This document shows, piece by piece, positions 8,516-17,059 of a stretch of 64,000 nt of DNA; the first letter of the stretch is position 1; each line of letters opens with the position of its first letter. The DNA is from Amycolatopsis rifamycinica. GTDB taxonomy: Bacteria > Actinomycetota > Actinomycetes > Mycobacteriales > Pseudonocardiaceae. The translations under genes and the position numbers were made by a program. The stretch spans positions 248,001-312,000 of the forward strand of contig NZ_JMQI01000047.1 in the NCBI RefSeq assembly GCF_000695625.1, given 5' to 3'. The notes below the pieces were generated by a model that worked only from the letters and a program-made list of their open reading frames with translations, did not search any database and had not been told where the DNA came from.

Positions 8516-8892
8516 CTTCGGCGACGCCAGAAGGTCGGCCGCCACCAATAGAGCGCGGTCGGGTCGGCCGGCCATGGTGCGTGACCGGTGCCCATGGGCT
8601 CGAAGTCGTCGACGGTGAGGTCGATGGGACGCCAGCCGTCGTCGAGCGGTTCGTCGGGGGCGGCCATGCGGACGATGCCGGTGAAGCGGTACTCCATCGC
8701 CCCCATCTCGGCGTAGGCGCGCTGGGCGTCGATCAGCGAAAGGGAATTCGCCCCACCGGGCCGGTCGGGCCACCGCAGCTGGATGTCGTCGTCTTCCCAA
8801 AAGCACACCGAGCAGATCTCGTAGCTGCCGGGGCGCTCGGTGTACGTGCGGTGCCCGCAACACGGGCACGGGTACTTGGCCGGGGTGTCCAC
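8512..8892 (-). CDS. CPCC-type cysteine-rich protein
   Basis: This 126-residue protein carries the CPCC domain: YPCPCCGHRTYTERPGSYEICSVCFWEDDDIQLRWPD, with CPCC near residue 9 and CSVC about 20 residues later, likely a zinc site. The family function is not known. The end overlaps the icmF stop by four bases in convergent orientation. The C-terminal half has no recognisable motif. Confidence 0.85.
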   Translation of the reverse strand: MDTPAKYPCPCCGHRTYTERPGSYEICSVCFWEDDDIQLRWPDRPGGANSLSLIDAQRAYAEMGAMEYRFTGIVRMAAPDEPLDDGWRPIDLTVDDFEPMGTGHAPWPADPTALYWWRPTFWRRRS

Positions 8893-8926
8893 AACTGATC
8901 ACTCTGGACACCCCGGCCGTGGCCGG

Positions 8927-9616
8927 TCAACTTGGTTGGCGCACGGCCTTCAGCTGCCAGACCGGCACCAGGACCCGGCCGTCCGCGTCGGTGTCCATCC
9001 CGGTCAGGTCGGCGGCGTCCGCGCCCAGCACCACCCGGACGCTCTGCCGCAGCTCTTCCGCCGTCATCGACGTCGTGTAGAGCGTCCGCTCGAGGCGCTC
9101 GATCGTCCACTCCCGGCCGACCGTCTCTCGCAGGTTGGCCTCGCTGATCAGGTACGGCGCCGGGAACCCTGCCGGCACCTCGTCCGAGAAGCAGAACAGG
9201 TGCAGCGTCGCGCCCGGCCGGGTCGCGCGGGTCAGCGCCGCCAGGTACGCGCGGCGCTGGTCCTCGTCGAGACAGTGGTAGAGCGCGCTGTCGAGGACCG
9301 TGTCGAAGCTGCCTTCGTACCCTTCGAGCTTCGTCGCGTCGGCGACGGCGAAGGTGACGCCCGGCGCGCGGGTGCGGGCCTGTTCGATCGCCGACGGCGC
9401 GCCGTCCAGGCCGGTCACCTGCAGGCCGCGTGAGGCGAGGAACGCCGAGTTGTCCCCGAGGCCGCAGCCGATGTCGAGGACGTCGCCGGTGAATTCGCCG
9501 GCGTCGGCGAGCGCGACGACCGCGGGTTGCGGAGCGCCGAGGTCCCACGGCATCTTGCGGCCCATCGGCGTGGTGCCCTGGTAGAGCTGCTCGAAGTCGA
9601 CGTCCTGGACGTCCAT
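8927..9616 (-). CDS. Class I SAM-dependent methyltransferase
   Basis: The 229-residue protein shows a standard seven-strand methyltransferase core. Motif I is VLDIGCGLGDNS, the acidic residue after strand 2 is in VTGLDGAPSAIEQAR, then VADATKLEGYEGSFDTVLDSALYHCL and the LTRATRPGATLHLFCFSD strand. It resembles small thiol/metalloid methyltransferase-type proteins, but the substrate cannot be assigned. It is a stand-alone gene divergent from the F420-type oxidoreductase at 9704; the 87-bp gap contains an AT-rich stretch (CAACATATGATGAG) likely to include both promoters. Confidence 0.9.
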   Translation of the reverse strand: MDVQDVDFEQLYQGTTPMGRKMPWDLGAPQPAVVALADAGEFTGDVLDIGCGLGDNSAFLASRGLQVTGLDGAPSAIEQARTRAPGVTFAVADATKLEGYEGSFDTVLDSALYHCLDEDQRRAYLAALTRATRPGATLHLFCFSDEVPAGFPAPYLISEANLRETVGREWTIERLERTLYTTSMTAEELRQSVRVVLGADAADLTGMDTDADGRVLVPVWQLKAVRQPS

Positions 9617-9703
9617 GACGACCCCCTATTCAACATATGATGAGATAACTCCATCGTGCGGCTGTTCGTGGCCGGCTGTCAACCCGCGTGATAGACGTGG
9701 GGC

Positions 9704-10534
9704 ATGAAATTCGGGATTTCGACGTTCGTGACCGACGAGGGCATCCGCCCCGATGTGCTGGGTGCCGCGCTGGAAGAACGCGGCTTCGATTCGCTGTGGC
9801 TGGCCGAGCATTCGCACATCCCGGTGAGCCGGGAAACCCCGTACCCGGGCGGCGGCGAGCTGCCGCGCGTCTACTACCGCACGCTCGACCCGTTCGTGGC
9901 GCTCACCGCCGCGGCCACCGCCACGTCGGAGCTGCTGCTCGGCACCGGCATCGCCCTGCTGATCCAGCGCGACCTGATCCACACGGCCAAGGAGGTCGCC
10001 TCGCTCGACCTGATCTCCGACGGCCGCGCGCTGTTCGGCGTCGGCGTCGGGTGGAACCGGGAGGAGATGCGCAACCACGGCACCGACCCGAAGACGCGCG
10101 GCGCGCTGATGGACGAGCAGCTGGCCGCGCTGAAGGAGATCTGGACCGAGGACGAGGCCGAGTTCCACGGCGAGCACATCGACCTCGACCCCATCTTCAG
10201 CTGGCCGAAGCCGGTGCAGAAGCCGCACGTCCCGATCTACATCGGCGGCGAGAGCGAAGCGGCCCTGAACCGCCTGGCCAAGTACGGCGACGGCTGGCTG
10301 CTGCGGGGCTACACGAAGTACCAGGAGGCGCAGCGGGTCCGCGGCTGGCTGGCCGAGCAGGGCCGGGAGGACGTCCCGTTCGCGGTCTTCGGCGGCCCGA
10401 CGACGCCGAAGGTGATCGACGGCTTCCGCGAGGCCGGCGTCGAGCGGTACACGTTCCTGCTCGACACGTTGCCGGAAGCCGAGACGCTCAAGGCGCTCGA
10501 CGAGCTGGCGGAGGTGGCCGCCGCGCACCGCTAG
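9704..10534 (+). CDS. LLM-class F420-dependent oxidoreductase
   Basis: This 276-residue luciferase-like monooxygenase-fold protein has GISTFVTDEG at the start, LEERGFDSLWLAEHSHIPVS, LLLGTGIALLIQRDLI, SDGRALFGVGVGWNREEM, and VPIYIGGESEAALNRLAKYGDGWL. The pattern fits the actinobacterial F420-dependent subgroup of about 280 residues. Substrate unknown. The 3' end overlaps the convergent gene at 10488 by 47 bp. Start ATG 9704 is preceded by GTGGGGC. Confidence 0.9.
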   Translation: MKFGISTFVTDEGIRPDVLGAALEERGFDSLWLAEHSHIPVSRETPYPGGGELPRVYYRTLDPFVALTAAATATSELLLGTGIALLIQRDLIHTAKEVASLDLISDGRALFGVGVGWNREEMRNHGTDPKTRGALMDEQLAALKEIWTEDEAEFHGEHIDLDPIFSWPKPVQKPHVPIYIGGESEAALNRLAKYGDGWLLRGYTKYQEAQRVRGWLAEQGREDVPFAVFGGPTTPKVIDGFREAGVERYTFLLDTLPEAETLKALDELAEVAAAHR

Positions 10535-11177
10535 GCCACGGGCCCAGCTCCGGGAGATCGCCGGTGAGGCCGTCGCCGGAACTCCGGCCGGACAGCCAGG
10601 CGGCCAGGTCCCGCACGGGCCCGGTGACCTGGGCCTCGCCGGAACCCCAGCGGCGATCGCCGGCCCGGACCGCGACGCCGCCGGGCAGCCGGTCGGCGAG
10701 GAAGTCCACGGCGTGGACGGCGAAGTCCTCGGGCCAGTCGGCCACGCCGAGGCCGACGTCGAGGTCGACGGCGTGGATCCAGACCTCGCGCCAGCGCGCG
10801 AAGACCGTGCTGGAGAGCTTGCCGTCGCGGTAGTCGACGTGCTGGTCCCAGTCGCGGACCCGGGCCCAGGCGTCCTCCAGGCGGACGGAGTGCCGGAGCA
10901 GGGCCCGCCGGTGCTCGTCGGCGGTGCGGCCCGCGGTCGCCTCGATGATGCCGTCGCGGTCGTGCGTGCGCGGGTCGTAGAGCGGGACGAGCACGCCGAG
11001 CAGGGCCTTCTCGACCAGGTCGGCGAGCGCGCGGCCGGCGTCGGTGACGTGGGCCAGCACGTGGCCGCGCGTCCAGCCGGGCAGCGGCGACGGCTCGCGG
11101 ACCTGCTCGTCGGTGAGCCCGTCGAGCGCGCGGTGCAGCCGGCGGTGGGCTTCGGCGACCGCCGTCGTCGGGATCAT
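10488..11177 (-). CDS. DinB-fold maleylpyruvate isomerase-like protein (mycothiol-dependent type)
   Basis: The 229-residue protein has the N-terminal DinB/MDMPI fold: LHRALDGLTDEQVREPSPLPGWTRGHVLAHVTDAGRALADLVE, with the histidine-containing GHVLAHV typical of the metal site, and later EVWIHAVDLDVG. Family members use mycothiol as cofactor in isomerase or transferase reactions; the substrate is unknown. Its ATG overlaps the kstR stop (ATGA), so it is co-translated with the steroid regulator and probably under the same autoregulated promoter. A role in steroid metabolism is only suggested by that coupling. Confidence 0.85.
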   Translation of the reverse strand: MIPTTAVAEAHRRLHRALDGLTDEQVREPSPLPGWTRGHVLAHVTDAGRALADLVEKALLGVLVPLYDPRTHDRDGIIEATAGRTADEHRRALLRHSVRLEDAWARVRDWDQHVDYRDGKLSSTVFARWREVWIHAVDLDVGLGVADWPEDFAVHAVDFLADRLPGGVAVRAGDRRWGSGEAQVTGPVRDLAAWLSGRSSGDGLTGDLPELGPWPSGARRPPPPARRAP

Positions 11178-11794
11178 TTGTCGAGCAGCAGGTGCACCGA
11201 CAGTTCGAGGCGGTTGGCGACGTCGGCGGCCGAGGCGCGGCGGGTCACCCAGGCCACCAGGTTCGCCATCCAGACGTCCGCGACCACGTGGAAGATGTCC
11301 CGGTCGGCCTCGGTGGGCTCGGCGATGCCCATCGCCTTGGCGAACATGTTCTCCATCAGCCGCCCGACCTGCTCGACCTCGGCGGCGGCGGAGGTGTCGG
11401 CGAACATGAAGGCGCGCACCATCGCCTCGGTCAGGTGCGGGTCGCGCTGCATCAGGCGCGTGTTGCGGCCGAGCACGAACATCAGCCGCTCGGCGGGCGT
11501 GTCGCCCGGGATGGCCTGGCGCTCGAGCTTCTCCTGCGCGCGTTCGAACTCGCGGGCCAGCCCGGAGACGAGCAGGTGGATCTTCGAGGGGAAGTATCGG
11601 TAGAGCGTGCCGAGCGCGACGTCGGCCTTCTCGGCGACGGCCCGCATCTGGACGGCGTCGTAGCCGCCCTTCGAGGCGAGCGCGAGGGTGGCGTCGATGA
11701 TCCGGCGGCGGCGGTCGCGCTGGGCGGCCGAGCCGAGCTCGTCCGCGCCGATCGCGCCCAGGCCGTTGCCGCGGGCCTTGGTCTTGCCTGGCAT
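11174..11794 (-). CDS. kstR: TetR-family steroid catabolism repressor KstR
   Basis: The protein (206 residues from ATG 11794; a second ATG at 11800 would add two) matches mycobacterial KstR closely: ELGSAAQRDRRRRIIDATLA, ASKGGYDAVQMRAVAEKADV, ALGTLYRYFPSKIHLLVSGL. The C-terminal WMANLVAWVTRRASAADVANRL helix is also conserved. KstR represses cholesterol-degradation genes and is released by 3-oxo-cholestenoyl-type CoA thioesters. GGGGGA sits about 7 bp before the 11794 ATG. A KstR-type palindrome lies just upstream of its own start and another at the divergent fadE34 promoter, so it probably autoregulates. The kstR-fadE34 neighbourhood is the same as Rv3574-Rv3573c in M. tuberculosis. Confidence 0.95.
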   Translation of the reverse strand: MPGKTKARGNGLGAIGADELGSAAQRDRRRRIIDATLALASKGGYDAVQMRAVAEKADVALGTLYRYFPSKIHLLVSGLAREFERAQEKLERQAIPGDTPAERLMFVLGRNTRLMQRDPHLTEAMVRAFMFADTSAAAEVEQVGRLMENMFAKAMGIAEPTEADRDIFHVVADVWMANLVAWVTRRASAADVANRLELSVHLLLDK

Positions 11795-11812
11795 CGGCAT
11801 TCCCCCGTCCTT

Positions 11813-11826
11813 CGGAACTTGTTCCA
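11813..11826. promoter_or_regulatory. KstR-type operator upstream of kstR
   Basis: CGGAACTTGTTCCA matches 13 of 14 positions of the KstR palindrome TNNAACNNGTTNNA (C in place of the first T). It lies 19 bp upstream of the kstR start, so repressor binding would block its own transcription. Confidence 0.8.
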
Positions 11827-11889
11827 GTTCACGACGTAGATTACCGGTCCTGGCGAACCGCGCGACAACGGACCCACTGGCCGGAAAAC

Positions 11890-11903
11890 TGTAACACGTT
11901 CTA
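11890..11903. promoter_or_regulatory. KstR-type operator at the fadE34 promoter
   Basis: TGTAACACGTTCTA is a perfect match to TNNAACNNGTTNNA. A TACACT that could be a -10 element overlaps its right end (11902-11907), so bound KstR would exclude RNA polymerase. It is 38 bp upstream of the fadE34 ATG. Confidence 0.88.
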
Positions 11904-11941
11904 CACTCGCGAGTAGTGTCGCCGATTCGCGAGGAGACCCC

Positions 11942-13996
11942 ATGCCGGTCGCGCTCACCGAGGAACAGGCCGCGCTGGCCGAGGCGATCCACGCCTGGTC
12001 CGCGGCACACCACCCGCGGCAGGCGGTGCGCGCGACGGAAACCGGGCCGGCGGCGGGGATTCCGGCCGGCTTCGCCGCGCTCGGCCTGTTCGGTGTCGCG
12101 CTGCCCGCGGCGGCAGGCGGGGCCGAGGGCGGTGTCGCCGACCTCGCCGCCGGGCTCGCCGCGGCGGCGGAAGAACTCGTTCCCGGACCGGTGCTGGGCA
12201 CCGCGCTCGCCGGGCTCCTGCTCGCCGAAGTCCCCGAAGCGAAGGAGCTGCTCCCGGCCCTGGCCGAGGGGGAGGCCACGGTCGCGGTCCTGCTCGACGC
12301 GCCGTCCCTTGACGACGGCGTCACCGGGCCGGTGCCCGGCGCGGACGCCGGGACCTGGCTGCTGGTGCCGGCCGAGGGCGGCCACGTCCTGCTCGCGCCC
12401 GGTACGCCCGGGGTGAGCGTCGAGCCACTGGCCGCGTTCGACTTCTCGCGCCCGCTGGCGCGCATCCGGTTCTCGGGGGTCCGGGCCGACGTCCTCACCT
12501 TGCCGCCGGTCACCGACCTGGCGGCGACGCTGGCGGCCGCCGAGGCGGCGGGCGTGGCGCGGCGGTGCCTGACCGTCGCCGTCGAGTACGCCGGCGTCCG
12601 CGAGCAGTTCGGCAAGCCGATCGGGGCGTTCCAGGCGGTCAAGCACCTGTGCGCCGAGATGCTCTGCCGCGCCGAAGCCGCCGAAGCGCTGGCCTGGGAC
12701 GCGGCGTCGGGGCAGCACCCGCTTTCGGTGGCGGCCGCGGCCGTCGTCGCCCTCGACGCGGCCGTCGCCAACGCCAAGGACTGCGTCCAGATCCTCGGCG
12801 GGATCGGGTTCACCTGGGAGCACGACGCGCACCTGTACCTGCGCCGGGCCGTGGCGTTGCGGCAGTGGCTCGGCGGCGCGTGGCGGCGGCGGGCGGCGAC
12901 CCTGGCGCTCTCCGGGACCGAGCGCACGCTGGGCGTCGACGTCGGCGAGGATCCTGCGCTGCGGGAGGAGGTCGCGCGGATCGCCGCGCTGCCGCCGGGG
13001 GAACAGCGGGTGGCCTTGGCCGACGCCGGCTTGCTGACGCCGCACTGGCCGTCGCCCTACGGCCGGGGTGCCGGTGCCGCGGAGCAGCTGCGGATCGACG
13101 CCGAGCTCGCCGCCGCCGGGGTGCGCCGTCCGGACCTGGTGATCGGGGCGTGGGCGGTCCCGACGATCCTCGAGCACGGCAGCGACGAGCAGCGTGCCCG
13201 GTTCGCCCGGCCCACCCTGCGCGGCGAGCTCACCTGGTGCCAGCTGTTCAGCGAACCCGGCGCCGGGTCCGACCTGGCGGCGCTGCGGACGGCGGCCCGG
13301 CGCGTCGACGGCGGCTGGCGGCTGTCCGGGCAGAAGGTGTGGACGTCGCTGGCCCGCGAAGCCGACTGGGGCATCTGCCTGGCCCGCACCGACCCGGACG
13401 TGCCCAAGCACAAGGGCATCACCTACTTCCTGGTCGACATGCGCGCGCCGGGGATCACGACGCGGCCGCTGCGCGAAATCACCGGCGAGGCGGTGTTCAA
13501 CGAGGTGTTCCTGGACGACGTGTTCGTCCCGGACGCCGACGTCGTCGGCCCGCCGGGCGGCGGCTGGCGGCTGGCGCGCACGACACTGGCCAACGAGCGG
13601 GTGGCCATCGGCAGCGGTTCGGCGGTCGGCGAGAGCGTGCGGACCCTCCTGTCCACAGTGGACGCTTCCGTCCTGGACGACGTCGCGCTGGACCGGCTCG
13701 GTGCGCTGGTGGCGGCCGGCGTCGCGGGCTCGGTGCTGGACCTGCGGGCGGCGCTTCGCCGCCTGGACGGGCAGGACCCGGGCGCGGAGTCGAGTGTCCG
13801 GAAGCTGCTCGGCGTGCAGCACCGCCAGGACGTGGCCGAATTCGCGCTGGAGCTGGCCGGCTCGGCCGCGCTGCGCGCCGACGGCCCGGCCCAGCACGAA
13901 TTCCTGCTGACCCGCTGCCTGTCGATCGCGGGCGGCACGACGCAGGTCCTGCGTTCCCTCACCGCCGAACGCCTGCTGGGCCTGCCCCGCGGCTGA
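11942..13996 (+). CDS. fadE34: Double-domain acyl-CoA dehydrogenase, FadE34/ChsE3-like
   Basis: This 684-residue protein is two acyl-CoA dehydrogenase units in one chain. The N-terminal half ends with GVREQFGKPIGAFQAVKHLCAEM and ILGGIGFTWEHDAHLYLRRA. The C-terminal half contains FSEPGAGSDLAALRTAARR, KVWTSLAREADWGICLART, KHKGITYFLVDMRAPGI and GGTTQVLRSLTAERLLGLPRG. Steroid-degrading actinobacteria use heteromeric dehydrogenases for side chains, and FadE34 (ChsE3) is the natural fusion acting on five-carbon steroid side-chain CoA esters. The divergent position from kstR, a perfect KstR box and the length (711 in M. tuberculosis) support the assignment. The ribosome site is GAGGAG before ATG 11942. 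The stop codon is the first base group of a 21-bp repeat array. Confidence 0.92.
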   Translation: MPVALTEEQAALAEAIHAWSAAHHPRQAVRATETGPAAGIPAGFAALGLFGVALPAAAGGAEGGVADLAAGLAAAAEELVPGPVLGTALAGLLLAEVPEAKELLPALAEGEATVAVLLDAPSLDDGVTGPVPGADAGTWLLVPAEGGHVLLAPGTPGVSVEPLAAFDFSRPLARIRFSGVRADVLTLPPVTDLAATLAAAEAAGVARRCLTVAVEYAGVREQFGKPIGAFQAVKHLCAEMLCRAEAAEALAWDAASGQHPLSVAAAAVVALDAAVANAKDCVQILGGIGFTWEHDAHLYLRRAVALRQWLGGAWRRRAATLALSGTERTLGVDVGEDPALREEVARIAALPPGEQRVALADAGLLTPHWPSPYGRGAGAAEQLRIDAELAAAGVRRPDLVIGAWAVPTILEHGSDEQRARFARPTLRGELTWCQLFSEPGAGSDLAALRTAARRVDGGWRLSGQKVWTSLAREADWGICLARTDPDVPKHKGITYFLVDMRAPGITTRPLREITGEAVFNEVFLDDVFVPDADVVGPPGGGWRLARTTLANERVAIGSGSAVGESVRTLLSTVDASVLDDVALDRLGALVAAGVAGSVLDLRAALRRLDGQDPGAESSVRKLLGVQHRQDVAEFALELAGSAALRADGPAQHEFLLTRCLSIAGGTTQVLRSLTAERLLGLPRG

Positions 13997-14077
13997 TGCC
14001 CCGCCAATCACGCGTGATGCCCCTCCAATCACGGGTGATGCCTCTCGGCGCACGGGTGATGCCTCTCGGCGCACGGG
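13994..14077. repeat. 21-bp tandem repeat array, four units (locus A)
   Basis: Four 21-bp units start at 13994, 14015, 14036 and 14057. Each begins TGATGCC and ends in a CACG(C/G)G block; the first also contains the palindrome TCACGCGTGA across its junction. The first TGA is the fadE34 stop codon. The same unit recurs at 46640-46787 and 57925-58170. The rest of this 165-bp gap up to the helicase gene shows no clear feature. Confidence 0.88.
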
Positions 14078-14161
14078 TGAGTTGCGTCGAGCAACGGTGC
14101 GAAAGGACCGTTCGCGCCGCCGAGGGCAAAACTGTCGGGGTCGTGTTCTAGCGTTGCGGTC

Positions 14162-17059
14162 GTGGAGTTCAGCGCAGGCACCCAGGCCACCTACCTCCCC
14201 GCGGATCCCCCGCGGGACGGGGTGCTGGCTCTGTGGGGCGAAGACGTGGCCGGCGGGACCACGATCGAGCTCGTGCTGCCCCGGGGAGCCAAGTTCGCGC
14301 GGACGAAGGTCGACGCCGAGCTGGTGCCCCTGGAGCGGGCGCTGCCCCGGCTGCTGTCGGTGGGGGAGGAGGCCAGCCCGGCGGTCGCGGCGTGGTCGGC
14401 GGCGGTCAACGCCGGGGTCAACCTCGTCGCCCGCGGGCGGCTGCGGCCGGCCGCCTCGCCGGGCGGGGCGGCGGCCTGGCGGATCGGCCCGCTGGACGCC
14501 GCGGACGAGGAGTTGCTCCGGGGCCTGGCCGGCGCCCTGCCCCCGGAGGCGTACGCGCTGCCGCTGACGGGGTTGAAACGGATCCGCCTGCACTCGCCGG
14601 ATTCCCTGGTCCGCGCGCTCTGGGACGCGACGGCCGACCTGCTGGTCCGCAGCCCGGCCGCCCCGGTCGGCGCGGGCGACCCGGCGTTCGCGGCCCGCGA
14701 GCCGGCCCTGCTCGGCCCGGACGGCGCGGCGTGGCTGGCGGAATTGGAGGCCCGCGAGCCCCGCGGCGTCCAGGTGCTGCTGCGGGTCGAGGGCCTGGAC
14801 GACGATTCGTTCGCCGGGGTGCTGGCGGTGCGCAGCATCGCCGAGCCGAGCCTGGTGGTGGAGGCGGCGACGCTGTGGGACGCCCCGGACGCGGTCTTGC
14901 ACCGCCTCGGCGACCAGGTCGAGACCCAGCTGCTCCTCGGCCTGCGCCGCGGCGCGCGGGCCTGGGCACCCCTGGGCCGGGTGCTGACCCAGGCGACGCC
15001 CGATTCCCTGGCGCTGTCCGACGAAGAGGTGGTCGACCTGCTCACCGACGGCGCCCGCGAGCTCGGGGGCGCCGGCATCGAGGTGCTCTGGTCGAAGGGG
15101 CTGTTCGCGGGCGAGGTGAAAGCGAAGGCGAGCGCGACGCAGGCGCCGGCGAGCGTCACGGAGGCGGAGTTCCGCCTGCGGAGCCTCCTGGAGTTCCGCT
15201 GGCAGCTCAGCCTGGGCGGCGAGCAGCTGACGGAGGCCGAGGTCGCGGCCCTCGCCGAAGCCAAGCGGCCGCTGGTCCGCCTGCGCGGCCAGTGGGTCCG
15301 CGTCGACCCGCAGCTGCTGGCCCGCGTCCGCGGCCGAACCCGCAAGCTGGAAGCGGGCGAAGCCCTGGCGGCGGCCCTGACGGGCGAGCTGGAACTGGAC
15401 GGCGAGCGCGTGGAGTTCGCCCCACCGCCGGCCCTCGGCGGGCTGGCTTCGCGCCTGCGCGACCGGGCGGAGGGTTCGGTCGCCCCGCCCCCGGGTTTGC
15501 GGGCGACGTTGCGGCCGTACCAGCAGGCGGGCTTGTCGTGGCTGGCGACGATGACGGGGCTCGGCCTGGGCGCCTGCCTGGCCGACGACATGGGCCTGGG
15601 CAAGACGATCCAGCTGATCGCCCTCCACCTGCACCGGCGCGAGCTGGCTCGGGCCGGGAAGTTGCCGGCGGGCCCGGCGCAGGGCGAGGAGGCCGAGGTG
15701 CCGGCGGCCGGTGCCGAGGCGGTGTCCCCGGCCGGCGAGCCTCTCTCAGCGGCGGGAAACCCGCCGATGGCCGGAAACTCGCCGGTGGCCGAGCCCGCGA
15801 AAGCCGGCGGCGGGCCGGCCCTCGTCCTCTGCCCCACCTCCCTGCTCGGCAACTGGGAGCGCGAGTTCGCCCGCTTCGCGCCCGAAATCCCCGTCCGGCG
15901 GTTCCACGGCGGCAGCCGCCACCTCGACGACCTCGCCCCCGACGAGGTCGTCCTCGCCACCTACGGTGTCCTCCGCCGCGACCGCGAAACGCTGTCCGCA
16001 GTGGACTGGGGGCTCGTCGCCGCCGATGAAGCGCAGCACGTCAAGAACCCGCTCTCCGCCACCGCGAAGGAACTGCGCAAGATTCCCGCGCAGGCCAAGG
16101 TCGCCCTCACCGGCACGCCCGTCGAGAACCGGCTCACCGAGCTGTGGTCCATTGTGGATTGGACCACCCCCGGCCTGCTCGGCCCGCTCGACCGGTTCCG
16201 CCGCACGGTGGCGCGCCCGATCGAACGCGACCGCGACAAGGCGGTCACCGAGCGGCTGGCCGCCACCGTGCGGCCGTTCCTGCTGCGGCGGCGCAAGACC
16301 GATCCGGACATCGCCCCGGAACTGCCGCGCAAGACCGAGACCGACCGGTTCGTCCCGCTCACTGCCGAGCAGACCACGCTCTACGAAGCCGTTGTGCGCG
16401 AAAACCTCGCCGAAATCCGGGAAACGCAGGGCATCAAGCGGCACGGACAGGTCCTGCGGCTGCTCACCGAGCTCAAGCAGATCTGCAACCACCCCGCGCA
16501 ATTCCTCAAGGAACCGCACGGCGCGCTCACCGGCCGCTCCGGCAAGCTCGCGGCGTTCGAAGAACTGCTGGACGTGATCCTCGACGAAGGCGAAAGCGTC
16601 CTGGTGTTCAGCCAGTACGTCCAGCTCTGCCGCCTGCTCGAACGGCGTCTCCGGGACCGCGGCCTGCCCACCGAACTGCTCTCCGGTGACAGCTCGCCGG
16701 CGAAACGGCAGGACATGGTCGACCGGTTCCAGGCAGGCGAAATCCCGGTTTTCCTGCTCTCGCTGAAGGCCGGCGGCGTCGGCCTCAACCTCACCCGGGC
16801 CACCCACGTCATCCACTACGACCGCTGGTGGAACCCGGCGGTCGAGGACCAGGCCACCGACCGCGCCTACCGGATCGGGCAGGACAAACCGGTCCAGGTG
16901 CACCGGCTGATCGCCGAGGGCACCCTCGAGGAGCGGATCGCGCAGGTCCTCGAAAAGAAGCGGGGGCTCGCCGAGTCGATCGTCGGCGCGGGGGAGGACT
17001 GGATCACCGAACTCTCCGACGACGAGCTCGCCGACCTGGTCCGGCTCGGGAGCGGGTGA
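14162..17059 (+). CDS. SNF2-family DEAD/DEAH-box helicase
   Basis: This 965-residue SWI2/SNF2 ATPase has an N-terminal helicase-associated domain of about 440 residues. The motor follows: LRPYQQAGLSWLATM, motif I DDMGLGKTIQ, LVLCPTSLLGNWEREFARF, motif II ADEAQHVKNP, LTGTPVENRLTELWSIVDW, then SVLVFSQYVQLCRLLERRL, LSLKAGGVGLNLTRATHVIHYD and RAYRIGQDKPVQVHRL. A Pro/Glu/Ala-rich insert sits between motifs I and Ia (about residues 505-550). The GTG start overlaps nothing upstream. Its stop overlaps the SWIM gene (TGATG), so the two form an operon. SNF2-SWIM pairs are common in actinomycetes and are thought to remodel nucleoprotein, but the target is unknown. Confidence 0.93.
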   Translation: MEFSAGTQATYLPADPPRDGVLALWGEDVAGGTTIELVLPRGAKFARTKVDAELVPLERALPRLLSVGEEASPAVAAWSAAVNAGVNLVARGRLRPAASPGGAAAWRIGPLDAADEELLRGLAGALPPEAYALPLTGLKRIRLHSPDSLVRALWDATADLLVRSPAAPVGAGDPAFAAREPALLGPDGAAWLAELEAREPRGVQVLLRVEGLDDDSFAGVLAVRSIAEPSLVVEAATLWDAPDAVLHRLGDQVETQLLLGLRRGARAWAPLGRVLTQATPDSLALSDEEVVDLLTDGARELGGAGIEVLWSKGLFAGEVKAKASATQAPASVTEAEFRLRSLLEFRWQLSLGGEQLTEAEVAALAEAKRPLVRLRGQWVRVDPQLLARVRGRTRKLEAGEALAAALTGELELDGERVEFAPPPALGGLASRLRDRAEGSVAPPPGLRATLRPYQQAGLSWLATMTGLGLGACLADDMGLGKTIQLIALHLHRRELARAGKLPAGPAQGEEAEVPAAGAEAVSPAGEPLSAAGNPPMAGNSPVAEPAKAGGGPALVLCPTSLLGNWEREFARFAPEIPVRRFHGGSRHLDDLAPDEVVLATYGVLRRDRETLSAVDWGLVAADEAQHVKNPLSATAKELRKIPAQAKVALTGTPVENRLTELWSIVDWTTPGLLGPLDRFRRTVARPIERDRDKAVTERLAATVRPFLLRRRKTDPDIAPELPRKTETDRFVPLTAEQTTLYEAVVRENLAEIRETQGIKRHGQVLRLLTELKQICNHPAQFLKEPHGALTGRSGKLAAFEELLDVILDEGESVLVFSQYVQLCRLLERRLRDRGLPTELLSGDSSPAKRQDMVDRFQAGEIPVFLLSLKAGGVGLNLTRATHVIHYDRWWNPAVEDQATDRAYRIGQDKPVQVHRLIAEGTLEERIAQVLEKKRGLAESIVGAGEDWITELSDDELADLVRLGSG

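Noticed and set aside
11174..15634. A 1486-codon open frame on the minus strand running from kstR far into the fadE34 and helicase genes
   Set aside because: Only the part up to about 11800 is kstR. The rest is antisense to fadE34 and the helicase, with low-complexity Arg/Gln/Gly sequence typical of shadow frames in high-GC DNA.
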